Below are positions 16,013-23,996 of a stretch of DNA of 64,000 bases, piece by piece. The number at the start of each line of letters is the position of its first letter. Position 1 is the first letter of the stretch. The translations under genes were made by a program, and so were the position numbers. The notes beneath the pieces are model-generated. The model saw only the letters and a program-made list of their open reading frames with translations, made no database searches and was not told the origin of the DNA. Location: NCBI GenBank assembly GCA_963815375.1, contig CAWFGX010000001.1:1984001-2048000 (forward strand), given 5' to 3'. Source of the DNA: JASHPR01 sp963815375 (GTDB taxonomy: Bacteria; Actinomycetota; Actinomycetes; Streptosporangiales; Streptosporangiaceae).

Positions 16013-17050
16013 GTGGTTTCAAAGCACCGGAGGTCTGACGATGGGCCCGTGCAGGCACCCCTTCAGACGCCATTAAGCACAGCTGAATTCTGGTCCGAGG
16101 AGGTCTGGGGGCCACCGCCCGCGCTGCACCCCGACCATCCGTCTGCGTCAATGCCGCGGGTGCGCGTCCAGACAGACAGGACGGGTCCAGTAGATACTGG
16201 CTCCCAGCCCGCAGTGAGTGGCCGTGGGCGGCACACCGTGCAGCATCAGCCGGTCAGCCCGGCAGCGAGTGACCGCCAGCGCACCGCCGCCGTGCTCCAG
16301 CGCACGGGCCGCACCCTGCCTCAGCGCGGGACCGGCCCCCAGCATGCTGTGAGCACCGGGCACCAGCGTGCTGCTAGGGCGTATCAAGGCCCCGAGAACG
16401 ATGGCAGCGCCGCACCGCGGGCGGCCGCTCAGCCGCTCGGTTTCGCGGCGCCCCCCGGTTACGCCGCCAGAGGCTATGCCTCCCAGGCATATTCCGAGCC
16501 TCGTGGGTACCGGGTTGCTCGCGGCCGGCTCTACGCCGTTCGGGCCGAGCCCGCCGCTGATTACCAGGCGGGGCCCGCCCGGTCAGAGCGGCCGGCTCAC
16601 GGTCCCTGGTATGACGCAGCGTCGATACGCGAAGCGGCGGAGGAGGAGGCTGCTGCGATCAGGCAGCGGGCCGCCGACGACGCGGCTGCACTGACCCGGC
16701 AGGCCTCCGAGGAGGCGGCCAAGATACGTGAGGCGGCCGAGAGGGTGGCCGTGGAGCTGCGGGCTGCCCTGCTGGCCATGCAAGGCGAGCTGGGCCGGGT
16801 CGCCACGTACGTCACCGAGAGCCTGACCGCCCCCGCGATTCCGGCTGCCCCGCCGATGGAGGCCCCGGTCACCCAGCCGGTCTGGCCTGCCTCCCGCCGG
16901 CCAGCCGGACCCGCCACCCGGCCGCACAGACCAGCCGCTAACCCGGCCGAGCCAGATACTAAGCCCGCGAGGCCGGGTACCAGGCCGGGCGCCGGGTCCA
17001 CGGCAGGCGAGGCCAAGCGCACGGCCGAATACTGTTGGCAGGCAGGCTAA
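16013..17050 (+). CDS. Coiled-coil cassette protein, copy 1, missing its membrane anchor
   Basis: 345 residues, paralogous to the 631-residue protein at 19277. Shared parts are the N-terminus MVSKHRRSDDG, a PPxxHPDHPSA segment, a Pro/Gln-rich low-complexity middle (much shorter here, without the Tyr-Gln repeats) and the coiled coil SIREAAEEEAAAIRQ through MQGELGRVA. In the paralogue a transmembrane segment follows in the same frame. Here a small insertion near 17035-17054 brings a stop at 17048 and shifts the anchor into the next frame (17055-17240). GTG 16013 was chosen by alignment with the copy-2 start. Probably a decaying duplicate. Confidence 0.7.
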   Translation: MVSKHRRSDDGPVQAPLQTPLSTAEFWSEEVWGPPPALHPDHPSASMPRVRVQTDRTGPVDTGSQPAVSGRGRHTVQHQPVSPAASDRQRTAAVLQRTGRTLPQRGTGPQHAVSTGHQRAARAYQGPENDGSAAPRAAAQPLGFAAPPGYAARGYASQAYSEPRGYRVARGRLYAVRAEPAADYQAGPARSERPAHGPWYDAASIREAAEEEAAAIRQRAADDAAALTRQASEEAAKIREAAERVAVELRAALLAMQGELGRVATYVTESLTAPAIPAAPPMEAPVTQPVWPASRRPAGPATRPHRPAANPAEPDTKPARPGTRPGAGSTAGEAKRTAEYCWQAG

Positions 17051-17054
17051 GGCC

Positions 17055-17240
17055 ATGCGCAGGATCTTGGCTGCTTTCGCGGTCGCTTCCGTGTTTGGCG
17101 CTGCGGTCGGCATTACCGAGCTATCGCTGCACGGTTTCCCGTTCTTTATCTTCCGGGCAAACGGGGCAGGCGCTTCGGAAACTGGTCCCGCCGAGCCCGT
17201 GAACCCGGTACTACCGCCCGCACCGAAAGCGAATCACTAG
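17055..17240 (+). CDS. Detached membrane-anchor segment of cassette copy 1
   Basis: 61 residues: MRRILAAFAVASVFGAAVGI then ELSLHGFPFFIFR, one transmembrane helix plus the HG-x-x-F-F-F/I-F-R motif. It aligns with the C-terminal anchor of the copy-2 protein (ending HGPSFFVFRQGGAGE). It begins 4 bases after the stop of the 16013 gene in another frame and lacks its own clear ribosome-binding site. It is either a broken 3' end of the ancestral gene or is translated by re-initiation. Confidence 0.6.
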   Translation: MRRILAAFAVASVFGAAVGITELSLHGFPFFIFRANGAGASETGPAEPVNPVLPPAPKANH

Positions 17241-17373
17241 CCGACCGCACATCACCAGCCGACCACAAGCAAGAAAAGAAGCAGTGGGATAAAACAGACC
17301 TCGGACAGGATGGCCCGGACCCTGCCCGGGCGCGTCCAGCCCGACGATGGGCGGGAGAAGGAGGGCAGTCGAA

Positions 17374-18301
17374 GTGAGGCGACCGGAGACAGTCCAACCT
17401 TATCCTTATCAGGACGACCTTTACCCCGACGATGCTTATCCGGACTATGCCGAAGAGGAAGAGGAACATCGGGAGAAGGCGCCAAAGAGGAGATCCGCAG
17501 ATTCCTGGATGAATCAGGAATCTACGTTCCTGCCAGGTGTCAAAAGACAGAAGATTGCACTGTTCCTTCTGGCCCTGCCCGCGCTCGTTCCGTGGATCTT
17601 CACCCTGCGCGGCTGGATATCGCTGAACGAGAAGCTGTCCCTGACCAACGCGGAAGCCGACTCGCTCGGAACCGGTGGCGAATACTGCTTCCTGCTATGC
17701 GTGTCGATTACCCCGCTCATCACCCTGACCGGGCAGCGGTGGTTCGCCCCGCTCCGGCGATGGTACGGCATCATGTTCGCGCTAATCGGCCTGTCGGACT
17801 CGATCACAGCCTCCATCACAGGGGCCTTCTCTAGGGGGCCCAATCGGCCGGGTCGCCGGGCATAGCTTCCTCCTGGCCGGGTTGGTGATCATCCTCCTAG
17901 CCCTCCCAGTGGTAGTCACCTCGAACAAGCGCATGCAGCGCGCACTCGGTAAATACTGGAAGCGGGTGCAGAAGGTGACGTACTTCATCTGGGCGATGAT
18001 CGTCATTCACCTGGCGCTGCTCGATGGATTCAGGCCATTCGACGGGCCGCAAGGCGACGGTGACCCGGTCTTCCACCAGCGTCTGTACCAGATTGTCGCC
18101 ATCAGCCTTCCGCTCGTGATCCTCAGGCTGCCACCGGTCAAACGCTGGATCGCCGAGCAGCGGGCGGCCGGGCAGCAGTGGAAGGTATGGGCCGCGATCA
18201 TGCCACTTGCCCTTCTGTACATTGCCGCGTTCGTGTTCGTCTTCAACGAGGAAATATTCACCGGAACCAAGATCATCACAATGAATCCCCCGGACAACTG
18301 A
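17374..18301 (+). pseudogene. MsrQ/ferric-reductase-like membrane protein, copy 1, frameshifted
   Basis: Two open frames, 17374-17865 and about 17882-18301, together match the intact paralogue at 21271 along its whole length. The break is at 17833: removing one base in TCTAGGGGG restores FSGGPIGRVAGHSF, matching FAGGVFGRLAGHSF of copy 2. GTG 17374, behind AAGGAGG (17358-17364), corresponds to the copy-2 start. The membrane segments and the two His positions (GHSF, IHLALLDG) that could bind heme lie in the second frame. Unless a programmed shift occurs, the product is truncated after the third membrane segment. A sequencing indel is the alternative. Confidence 0.82.
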
Positions 18302-18334
18302 CCATCTCAGGAACCGGGCCAGCCCGGCCAGAAC

Positions 18335-18380
18335 GCCTCCCGGGCGGGATTCCACGCTCAGCGCAGCCCGCCCGGGAGGC
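18335..18380 (+). terminator. 14-bp GC-rich stem-loop after cassette copy 1
   Basis: GCCTCCCGGGCGGG (18335-18348) pairs perfectly with 18367-18380 across an 18-nt loop, 33 bases after the stop of the membrane gene. The position and strength fit a rho-independent-type hairpin without a T tract. Confidence 0.7.
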
Positions 18381-18516
18381 AACAGCAACGACATCCGCGG
18401 CTGCGCATTCGGCATCTGCGGCGCAACCAGGCCCAAAGCCAGCTGAAGGTGAATCTTGAGCAGCAAGCTCCTACGCCAGATCCGACCAGGCCCGGCGGAT
18501 CACACCAGGATTCGCT

Positions 18517-19020
18517 ATGATCCTGGCACTCTCCATTACATCTACTGTTCTCTTGCTGATCCTTGGCCTGGTTTACTATTCAGGCTCATCGACGCGGATC
18601 GCCAACAACTACACGTCCCTTGCCTCGCCCGCCAACCAGGCACTCGCCGCCGAGATAGACGGCTACACCAAGAACCAGGGTCACAACCTCACCGCTGCGA
18701 AATCGGACCTGATGAGCGAAGCGCAAACAGAGGCTTCGTTCGACAACCAGCTATCACAGGTCGGCTTCCCTTCGGCGGCCGAAACCGCAGAAACTAACCT
18801 CATCCAGGCTGACCAGGCACGGGCCAAGCTGATCAAGCTGCAGGCGCAGGCGTCCTCGTTCACGCAGATACAATCGCTCAGCAGCCGTGTCCAGGCCGCC
18901 AACGCCGCCGTCCAGGCCCAGGTGAAACTCATCCGCCAGGATCTCGGCCTCCCCCTTCAGCGGACAGCTGTACTGACGTCTCCGCGGACAGTGACACTTT
19001 CCTCCGATCGTGCCCGATGA
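18517..19020 (+). CDS. Single-pass membrane protein with extracytoplasmic helical domain
   Basis: 167 residues. A transmembrane segment opens the protein (ILALSITSTVLLLILGLVYY), followed by an Ala/Gln-rich, heptad-like helical domain (about 75-150, with RAKLIKLQAQASSFTQIQ) that probably forms a coiled coil outside the membrane. No known family is recognised. The frame is closed upstream (TGA at 18457), so ATG 18517 is the natural start; it has no strong ribosome-binding site. It lies between the two cassette copies and has no counterpart behind copy 2. Confidence 0.7.
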   Translation: MILALSITSTVLLLILGLVYYSGSSTRIANNYTSLASPANQALAAEIDGYTKNQGHNLTAAKSDLMSEAQTEASFDNQLSQVGFPSAAETAETNLIQADQARAKLIKLQAQASSFTQIQSLSSRVQAANAAVQAQVKLIRQDLGLPLQRTAVLTSPRTVTLSSDRAR

Positions 19021-19108
19021 CGCATCGGAGCCTGGCGTGTTACGCGACGTCCCGCGCCGCGTTGATCTCAGTGTTGTGCGGACGAGCGGACTGTCGGTGC
19101 TGCCGATC

Positions 19109-19276
19109 GGACGGTCATCCCTGTAGCCCCCAAGGGTTTTCCGTCCCCCTAGAGATGTTACGTCCCTGTGCGGCTATGGTCCATGTGGCCTAGTGTGTCG
19201 CGTGGGAGGAGTTTCGTCCGCCCTGTCCAACGCGTGGCCAACTCCCGGTACTCACCTTTCCGCTGTCGGAGGCGAA
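19109..19276 (+). repeat. Duplicated promoter/leader of the coiled-coil cassette (copy 2)
   Basis: Aligns by eye with 15852-16012. It begins CATCCCTGTAGCCCCCAAGG and ends with GCTGTCGGAGGCGAAGTG, containing the ribosome-binding site and GTG start. Conservation of non-coding sequence at both copies implies the promoter was included in the duplication and may still be active. The specific sigma factor is not identifiable. Confidence 0.72.
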
Positions 19277-21172
19277 GTGGTTTCAAAGCACCGGAGGTCT
19301 GACGATGGGCTCGTGCTGGCGCCCGTTCAGGCGCCATCGAGCACAGCCGAATTCTGGTCCGAGGAGGTCGGGCGCCGCCGTGCCGACTCCTTCCCCAGGC
19401 GCAGGCCAGCGCATGCCAGGGCGCTCGGAAGCCCGATGGGCAACATCTCCGGCCCCATCGCGCTCAACGGGTTCGCTGCTCAGGATGCCCAGCGCGAGTG
19501 GTCCAATGGTTCGGGCGTGCCCTCGTGGGACGACTTCGGCCCGCCGCCCGTTATGCATCCTGACCATCCGTCCGCGCCGGTGCCGCGGGTGCGCGTCCGG
19601 ACGGACCGCCCAGGTCCCGGCTACGACACGGGTCCCCAGGGCGCTGTGAACGGCACTGGACCGCACCCCGTGCAGCGTCGCCCTATGTACCCGGCCGGGC
19701 CGGGCGCCCAGCGCCCGGGCCGCGCCATGCCGCAGCGCGGCGCAGGGCCCCAGCGGCCTGCAGCGCGGCAGCAAGGTCCCGGAGCCCGCGGCCGGGCCGG
19801 GGCACAGCCACAGGGATATGCCGCGCCGGGCGCCGGAGCCGACCCGCTGGGATTCGCCGCGCCCCCGGGCTATGCAGCCCAGGGGTACGACGCGCAGGGG
19901 TACGACGCCCAGGGCTACCCCGCCCAGGGCTACGACACCCAGGGCTACGACGCGCAGGCCTACGACTCCCAGGGCTACGACGCCCTGGCCTACGGCGGGC
20001 AGGCCTACGACGGGCAGGGATATGCCGGACAAGGTCCTGGCGGGCAAGGTTATGACGCTGCCCAGGCATACGCCGAGCCGCAGGGATACCCCGAGACGCA
20101 GGCGTACCAAGCACCGGGCGGCAACGCCGGGCCGCAGGGATACACGCCGCGCCGGGCGGGCCCCGGACCGCGGGGCCCGCGCGGCGCACCAGGCCGCGGA
20201 CCAGCACCGGGCCGGGCGGTGGCCCCCCGCCGCGCTGCCGCACACTCCCGTGCCATGACACCAGGCGGGGCCCTAGGACACGGCCCGGCCACGGCAGCGG
20301 CACTTGCCGATCCTTACCCAAGCCGCCACGGCTACGCAGCCGACCCTTATGCGGCGCCACGCAGCTATGGGGACCCCGCGGACTCCAAGCCACGTGACTA
20401 CCAGGCGGCTCGCGGCTTCCTCTACGCGGTTCCGGCCGAGCCCGCGCCGGACTACCGGGCCGAGCCAGCGGCGGACCCGCGCTATTACGCAGAGTCGATA
20501 CGCGAAGCGGCCGAGCAGGAGGCCGCTGCGATCAGGCAGCAGGCCGCGGACGAGGCAGCCACGCTGACTCGGCAGGCCTCCGAGGAGGCCGCCAAGATGC
20601 GCGAGGCGGCCGCAAAGGAGGCTGCCGAGTTGCGGGCCGCCCTGCAGGCCATGCAAGGCGAGCTGGGCCGGGTGGCCGCGCACGTCACCGACAGCCTGAC
20701 CGTCCCCGCGATCCCGGCTGCCCGGCCGGCGGAGGCCCCGGTCACCCGGCCCGCACTCCCCCCCGCTCAGCCGGCACATCCCAGGCGGCCGGCGCGGCCC
20801 GAACAACTGACGCGGCCGACGCGGCCAGAGCGGGCGACGCGGCCAGCCATCCGGCCCGCACACAGGCCGCCCGCCAGCCGCCCGGAGCAGCAGCCACACC
20901 GGAAGCAGTCGAAGCGTCCCCGCCAGTACAACGCGATGCTGGTGTCGCGGTTCGCCGTCGCTGCCGGGATCCTAGCCGCCCTTACCGCCGGGACCGCAGA
21001 GCTCGCCATGCACGGGCCGTCCTTCTTCGTCTTCCGCCAGGGCGGGGCCGGCGAGACGCCGGGCTTCAACCCCACCGACCAGCAGTTCCAGGCTGCACAG
21101 CATCCGAAGCCAGCACCGAAGCCAGCACCGAAGCACGCGATCACCACTCCGGCTCCGAAGGCGAGCGTCTAA
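19277..21172 (+). CDS. Tyr/Gln-repeat, coiled-coil, C-terminally membrane-anchored protein (cassette copy 2)
   Basis: 631 residues, no known family. In order: conserved N-terminus MVSKHRRSDDG; Pro/Arg-rich region; eleven 5-residue repeats of the G/A-Y-x-x-Q type (about residues 198-252); further disordered Pro/Gly/Ala-rich sequence; a coiled coil (SIREAAEQEAAAIRQQAADE... to MQGELGRVAAHV, about 407-475); a Pro/Arg-rich linker; one transmembrane helix (VSRFAVAAGILAALTAGTAEL); and a short outer tail with HGPSFFVFR and Lys/Pro repeats. The coil resembles DivIVA-like or cytoskeletal coils in composition only. It pairs with the heme-like membrane protein downstream. GTG start with GGAGGCG. Confidence 0.82.
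   Translation: MVSKHRRSDDGLVLAPVQAPSSTAEFWSEEVGRRRADSFPRRRPAHARALGSPMGNISGPIALNGFAAQDAQREWSNGSGVPSWDDFGPPPVMHPDHPSAPVPRVRVRTDRPGPGYDTGPQGAVNGTGPHPVQRRPMYPAGPGAQRPGRAMPQRGAGPQRPAARQQGPGARGRAGAQPQGYAAPGAGADPLGFAAPPGYAAQGYDAQGYDAQGYPAQGYDTQGYDAQAYDSQGYDALAYGGQAYDGQGYAGQGPGGQGYDAAQAYAEPQGYPETQAYQAPGGNAGPQGYTPRRAGPGPRGPRGAPGRGPAPGRAVAPRRAAAHSRAMTPGGALGHGPATAAALADPYPSRHGYAADPYAAPRSYGDPADSKPRDYQAARGFLYAVPAEPAPDYRAEPAADPRYYAESIREAAEQEAAAIRQQAADEAATLTRQASEEAAKMREAAAKEAAELRAALQAMQGELGRVAAHVTDSLTVPAIPAARPAEAPVTRPALPPAQPAHPRRPARPEQLTRPTRPERATRPAIRPAHRPPASRPEQQPHRKQSKRPRQYNAMLVSRFAVAAGILAALTAGTAELAMHGPSFFVFRQGGAGETPGFNPTDQQFQAAQHPKPAPKPAPKHAITTPAPKASV
19868..20032 (+). repeat. Eleven 15-bp coding repeats (GYDAQ-type)
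   Basis: Eleven consecutive 15-base units encode GYAAQ, GYDAQ (x2), GYPAQ, GYDTQ, GYDAQ, AYDSQ, GYDAL, AYGGQ, AYDGQ and GYAGQ. Copy 1 of the cassette lacks them, so the array expanded or was lost after duplication. Tyr/Gln-rich repeats are typical of disordered, phase-separating or multivalent segments. Confidence 0.9.
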
Positions 21173-21270
21173 GGCACGAGCAGCAGTCATCGGACACTCG
21201 CGGGGGCCACCAGCACCTGAATCTCCGGACTACGGCCGGAGACCACGGACAGGCACAAGGAGGCAGGACT

Positions 21271-22206
21271 GTGAGTCGGCCGGGCACCAGACTCCGTTAT
21301 GCCGATGACGAATGGCCAGACAACTGGCCCGTCGACGAGCCAGAAGCTCCTGGGGATCGGGTCATAAGCAGGAGGAACCGCGTTGACGCGTGGATGGACC
21401 AGGAATTCATGTTCCTGGGCACGAGCATCAAGCGGCAGACAGCCGTGCTCTTCTTGCTGCGCATCCCGGCGTTCGCCGGGCTGTTTTTCATAGCACGCGA
21501 CCTCTTGACCGCGAATGGTCCGGTGATGAACGCCGACGAAGCGGACGTTCTCGGTACGAGTTCCGAGATCAACTTGATGGTAACCCTGCTCGTCACCCCG
21601 ATGGTGACGCTCACGGGGCAGCGCTGGTTCGTGCCGCTTCGCCGGTGGTACGGCGTGATGTTCGGGCTGTCGGCGCTGACCGACGCGATAAGCGCAGGGA
21701 TTTTCACGTCGTTCGCGGGCGGCGTATTCGGCAGGCTGGCCGGCCATTCGTTCCTCGTGGTCGGGCTCACGATGGCGTGCCTGCTCGTCCCGCTCGTCGC
21801 CACCGGCAACAGCTGGGCGCAGAAGAAACTCGGACGGTACTGGAAGCCGCTGCAGAGGATGACCTACGTGGTCTGGGGCCTGCTCTGGCTGCACCTAGCG
21901 CTGCTGGAGGGACTCGGGTTCCAGACCGGGCCGAATGGCTCAGGAAACTGCCCGCCATGCGATGGTGACCCGATCATGCACCAGCGCCTGTACCAGCTGA
22001 CGGAGATGAGCATCTTCCTGCTCGTGCTGCGGCTGCCGCCGGTCAAGCGGTGGATCGCTGAGAAGCAGAGCGCTGGCCAGGATTGGCTCGTCTACACCGC
22101 CGTGCTGCCGCTGTTCCTGCTCTTCATGGTGGGGTTCACGTTCATGATCAATGAGGAGCTCTTCAAGGGCACCTTCGCGATACGGGGCCTGCAGACCAAC
22201 GAGTGA
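21271..22206 (+). CDS. MsrQ/ferric-reductase-like heme membrane protein (cassette copy 2, intact)
   Basis: 311 residues, about six membrane segments. It has a short acidic cytosolic start, then DAWMDQEFMFLGTSIKRQT. The core LTGQRWFVPLRRWYGVMF, AGHSFLVVGL, KKLGRYWKPLQRMTYVVWGL, LWLHLALLEG resembles the YedZ/MsrQ ferric-reductase transmembrane domain, where His residues (here in GHSF and LWLH) coordinate b-type heme. A conserved HQRLYQL...LRLPPVKRW end follows. AAGGAGG precedes the GTG start. An electron-transfer role across the membrane with the upstream coiled-coil protein is inferred. No MsrP-like molybdoprotein is adjacent. Confidence 0.8.
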   Translation: MSRPGTRLRYADDEWPDNWPVDEPEAPGDRVISRRNRVDAWMDQEFMFLGTSIKRQTAVLFLLRIPAFAGLFFIARDLLTANGPVMNADEADVLGTSSEINLMVTLLVTPMVTLTGQRWFVPLRRWYGVMFGLSALTDAISAGIFTSFAGGVFGRLAGHSFLVVGLTMACLLVPLVATGNSWAQKKLGRYWKPLQRMTYVVWGLLWLHLALLEGLGFQTGPNGSGNCPPCDGDPIMHQRLYQLTEMSIFLLVLRLPPVKRWIAEKQSAGQDWLVYTAVLPLFLLFMVGFTFMINEELFKGTFAIRGLQTNE

Positions 22207-22244
22207 CGCTCACCACGGGCTGGCAGGCGGCGTAGCGTCGGGGC

Positions 22245-22535
22245 GTGGAATTCAGCCGCGAGCTGCGCCAGGACGTGATCACGGGCGACATCACCGTGTC
22301 CTTCCGGCTGTGGCGCCGCCCCAAAGTGCGGGTGGGCGGAAGGTATCCGGTCGGTCCCGCGTACTTCGAGGTTGACTCGGTCGAGCTGATGCCGTTCTCG
22401 GCGATCACGCCGGACGACGTGCGCCGCTGCGGGGAGCGGGACCTCGAGGCGCTGCGGCGCAGGGCAGCCCACGCTGGCCCGATCGCCTACGGCACGCTGC
22501 TGTACCGGGTGGAGTTCCACCTGGTGGCAGGCTGA
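22245..22535 (+). CDS. ASCH-domain-like small protein
   Basis: 96 residues. It opens FSRELRQDVITGDITVSFRL and continues WRRPKVRVGGRYPVG, an ASCH-like core in which the charged groove binds nucleic acid or nucleotide in characterised members. It then has VDSVELMPFSAITPDDV. The GTG start has no strong ribosome-binding site. It stands alone 38 bases after the cassette. RNA binding is a family-level inference only. Confidence 0.7.
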   Translation: MEFSRELRQDVITGDITVSFRLWRRPKVRVGGRYPVGPAYFEVDSVELMPFSAITPDDVRRCGERDLEALRRRAAHAGPIAYGTLLYRVEFHLVAG

Positions 22536-22645
22536 GTTCCAGCTCGTCCGCCGGGGCGCCCGGGTCATGGCCTCGGGAACCCGCATGCCGCTATCCGAAC
22601 CCTGGGCGTAGCCCTCGCGGATCTTGCCGCGTTTAATAATTGTCT

Positions 22646-23272
22646 ATGGGAGCCTCAGCACGGCAGCGGAGGAACATCCGGGTACCGCGTAATCCTGGCG
22701 ACTGGGCTGCGCCGCCCCACGGCGACCGGGGGGTGCAGGCCTACCGGGCGCAGGTCTTCAGCAGACTTCTCACCGCGTGCGCCGACGGGCGGCTGGAGCC
22801 AGCTGAACTGGCGGCGCGCTCGCAAGCGGCCCAGCAGGCGACGACGTTGCGGGAACTGGCGCGCTTGATCGCCGACATCCCGGGTCCCGGCCAGGCAGCC
22901 GTCGAGGGCCCTCGCCGCGGGATCCGGCGGCTCATCGTCAGCGTTCTCGGCCTGGCGGGGCACTGGCCGTTCCGGGCACTGGCGGCGAAGGTCGTCGCCG
23001 CGGCGGTGCTCGGCGAGATCGTGATCGATCTTCGCCGCACGGCTGTCACCTCGTTCGAGACCGAGATAACGGTGCTGGCCCTGGCCGGTGAGGTGCACGT
23101 GGTGGTCCCGGCAGGGTTCAGGGTCGAGCCAGGGCGCGCTGTCACCGTCTTCGGCCGCACCGCCAGCACGACCCCGCCCGGCAAGGGCGACGCGCTGACA
23201 CCCGTGATCCGGCTGAGATCCCTGGCCGTCCTCGGGAACGTTCTAACCAGGGAGGTTCCTGCAGCCGCGTGA
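22646..23272 (+). CDS. DUF1707 / LiaF-like C-terminal domain protein
   Basis: About 208 residues. The N-terminal DUF1707 helix pair is at about residues 29-75 (RLLTACADGRLEPAELAARS). The middle is hydrophobic (GHWPFRALAAKVVAAAVLG) and may associate with the membrane. The C-terminal beta-repeat region (VIDLRRTAVTSFETEITVLA, VVVPAGFRVEPG) resembles the LiaF/YvqF cell-wall-stress response domain. ATG 22646 was preferred over TTG 22640. An AT-rich TTTAATAAT ends 6 bases before it, so a leaderless transcript is likely. Confidence 0.8.
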   Translation: MGASARQRRNIRVPRNPGDWAAPPHGDRGVQAYRAQVFSRLLTACADGRLEPAELAARSQAAQQATTLRELARLIADIPGPGQAAVEGPRRGIRRLIVSVLGLAGHWPFRALAAKVVAAAVLGEIVIDLRRTAVTSFETEITVLALAGEVHVVVPAGFRVEPGRAVTVFGRTASTTPPGKGDALTPVIRLRSLAVLGNVLTREVPAAA

Positions 23273-23321
23273 CACTGCGCGGCCGTTCTTGTCAGCCTGC
23301 ACCGGGCCGCTCGCATGCCGG

Positions 23322-23996
23322 TCATGTCCGCAGGCGGCCGTCTTTCACGTGCCCGACCCGCTGCGCCCGCCCGGCGACAGTGCTGTCGTGGGTGACCATC
23401 ACCATCGTCATCGTGCGCTCCTGCCACAGCTTTGCCAGCAGGTTGATGATCTCGTCCCTGGTCTGCTCGTCGAGGTTGCCCGTCGGCTCGTCGGCGAGCA
23501 GCACGGTGGGCTCCTTCACGAGCGCACGCGCGATCGCGACCCGCTGCTGCTGGCCGCCGGACAGTTCGGACGGCAGGTGATGCAGCCGGTCGCCGAGCCC
23601 GACCGACCCCAGCGCCGCAGCGGCGCGCGCCGGCCGGCCGGCGCCGCTGGCACTTAGCGGGACCAGCGCCGCCTCCACGTTCTCGGCCGCCGTCAGCGTC
23701 GGTATCAGGTTGAAGGTCTGGAACACAAAGCCGATGGAGCGAGCCCGCAGCCGGGTGAGAGCCCTGTCGGGCATCGCGCTGAGGTCCGTTCCGTCGAGCT
23801 CGACAGATCCTGATGTAGGCCGGTCCAGGCCGCCGAGGAGCTGCAGCAGCGTCGACTTGCCGTGACCGGTGGGACCCTGGATGGCCAGCCACTCCCCATC
23901 GGAGATCACCAGGCTGACGTCCTGCAGCGCGGTGACGATGACGGCACCCTTGCGGTACTTCTTGACGACATCTCGGAGCTTGTACATCTGTCTCAC
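23322..23996 (-). CDS. ABC transporter ATPase (MacB/LolD type)
   Basis: 224 residues. Walker A GPTGHGKST (41-49), Q-loop in FVFQTFNL, signature LSGGQQQRVAIARAL, Walker B VLLADEPTGNLD and switch His in MVTHD. The V-x-A-L-x-D-V-S opening and E-x-x-A-x-x-G spacing place it with FtsX/MacB partner ATPases. GTG 23996 overlaps the stop of the giant permease (GTGA); ATG 23987 is an alternative. It would energise the FtsX part of the adjacent fusion. Confidence 0.95.
   Translation of the reverse strand: MRQMYKLRDVVKKYRKGAVIVTALQDVSLVISDGEWLAIQGPTGHGKSTLLQLLGGLDRPTSGSVELDGTDLSAMPDRALTRLRARSIGFVFQTFNLIPTLTAAENVEAALVPLSASGAGRPARAAAALGSVGLGDRLHHLPSELSGGQQQRVAIARALVKEPTVLLADEPTGNLDEQTRDEIINLLAKLWQERTMTMVMVTHDSTVAGRAQRVGHVKDGRLRT

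Noticed and set aside
17882..18301. Independent 139-residue membrane gene
   Set aside because: It aligns exactly with the second half of the intact paralogue at 21271 and is best read as the 3' part of a frameshifted gene.
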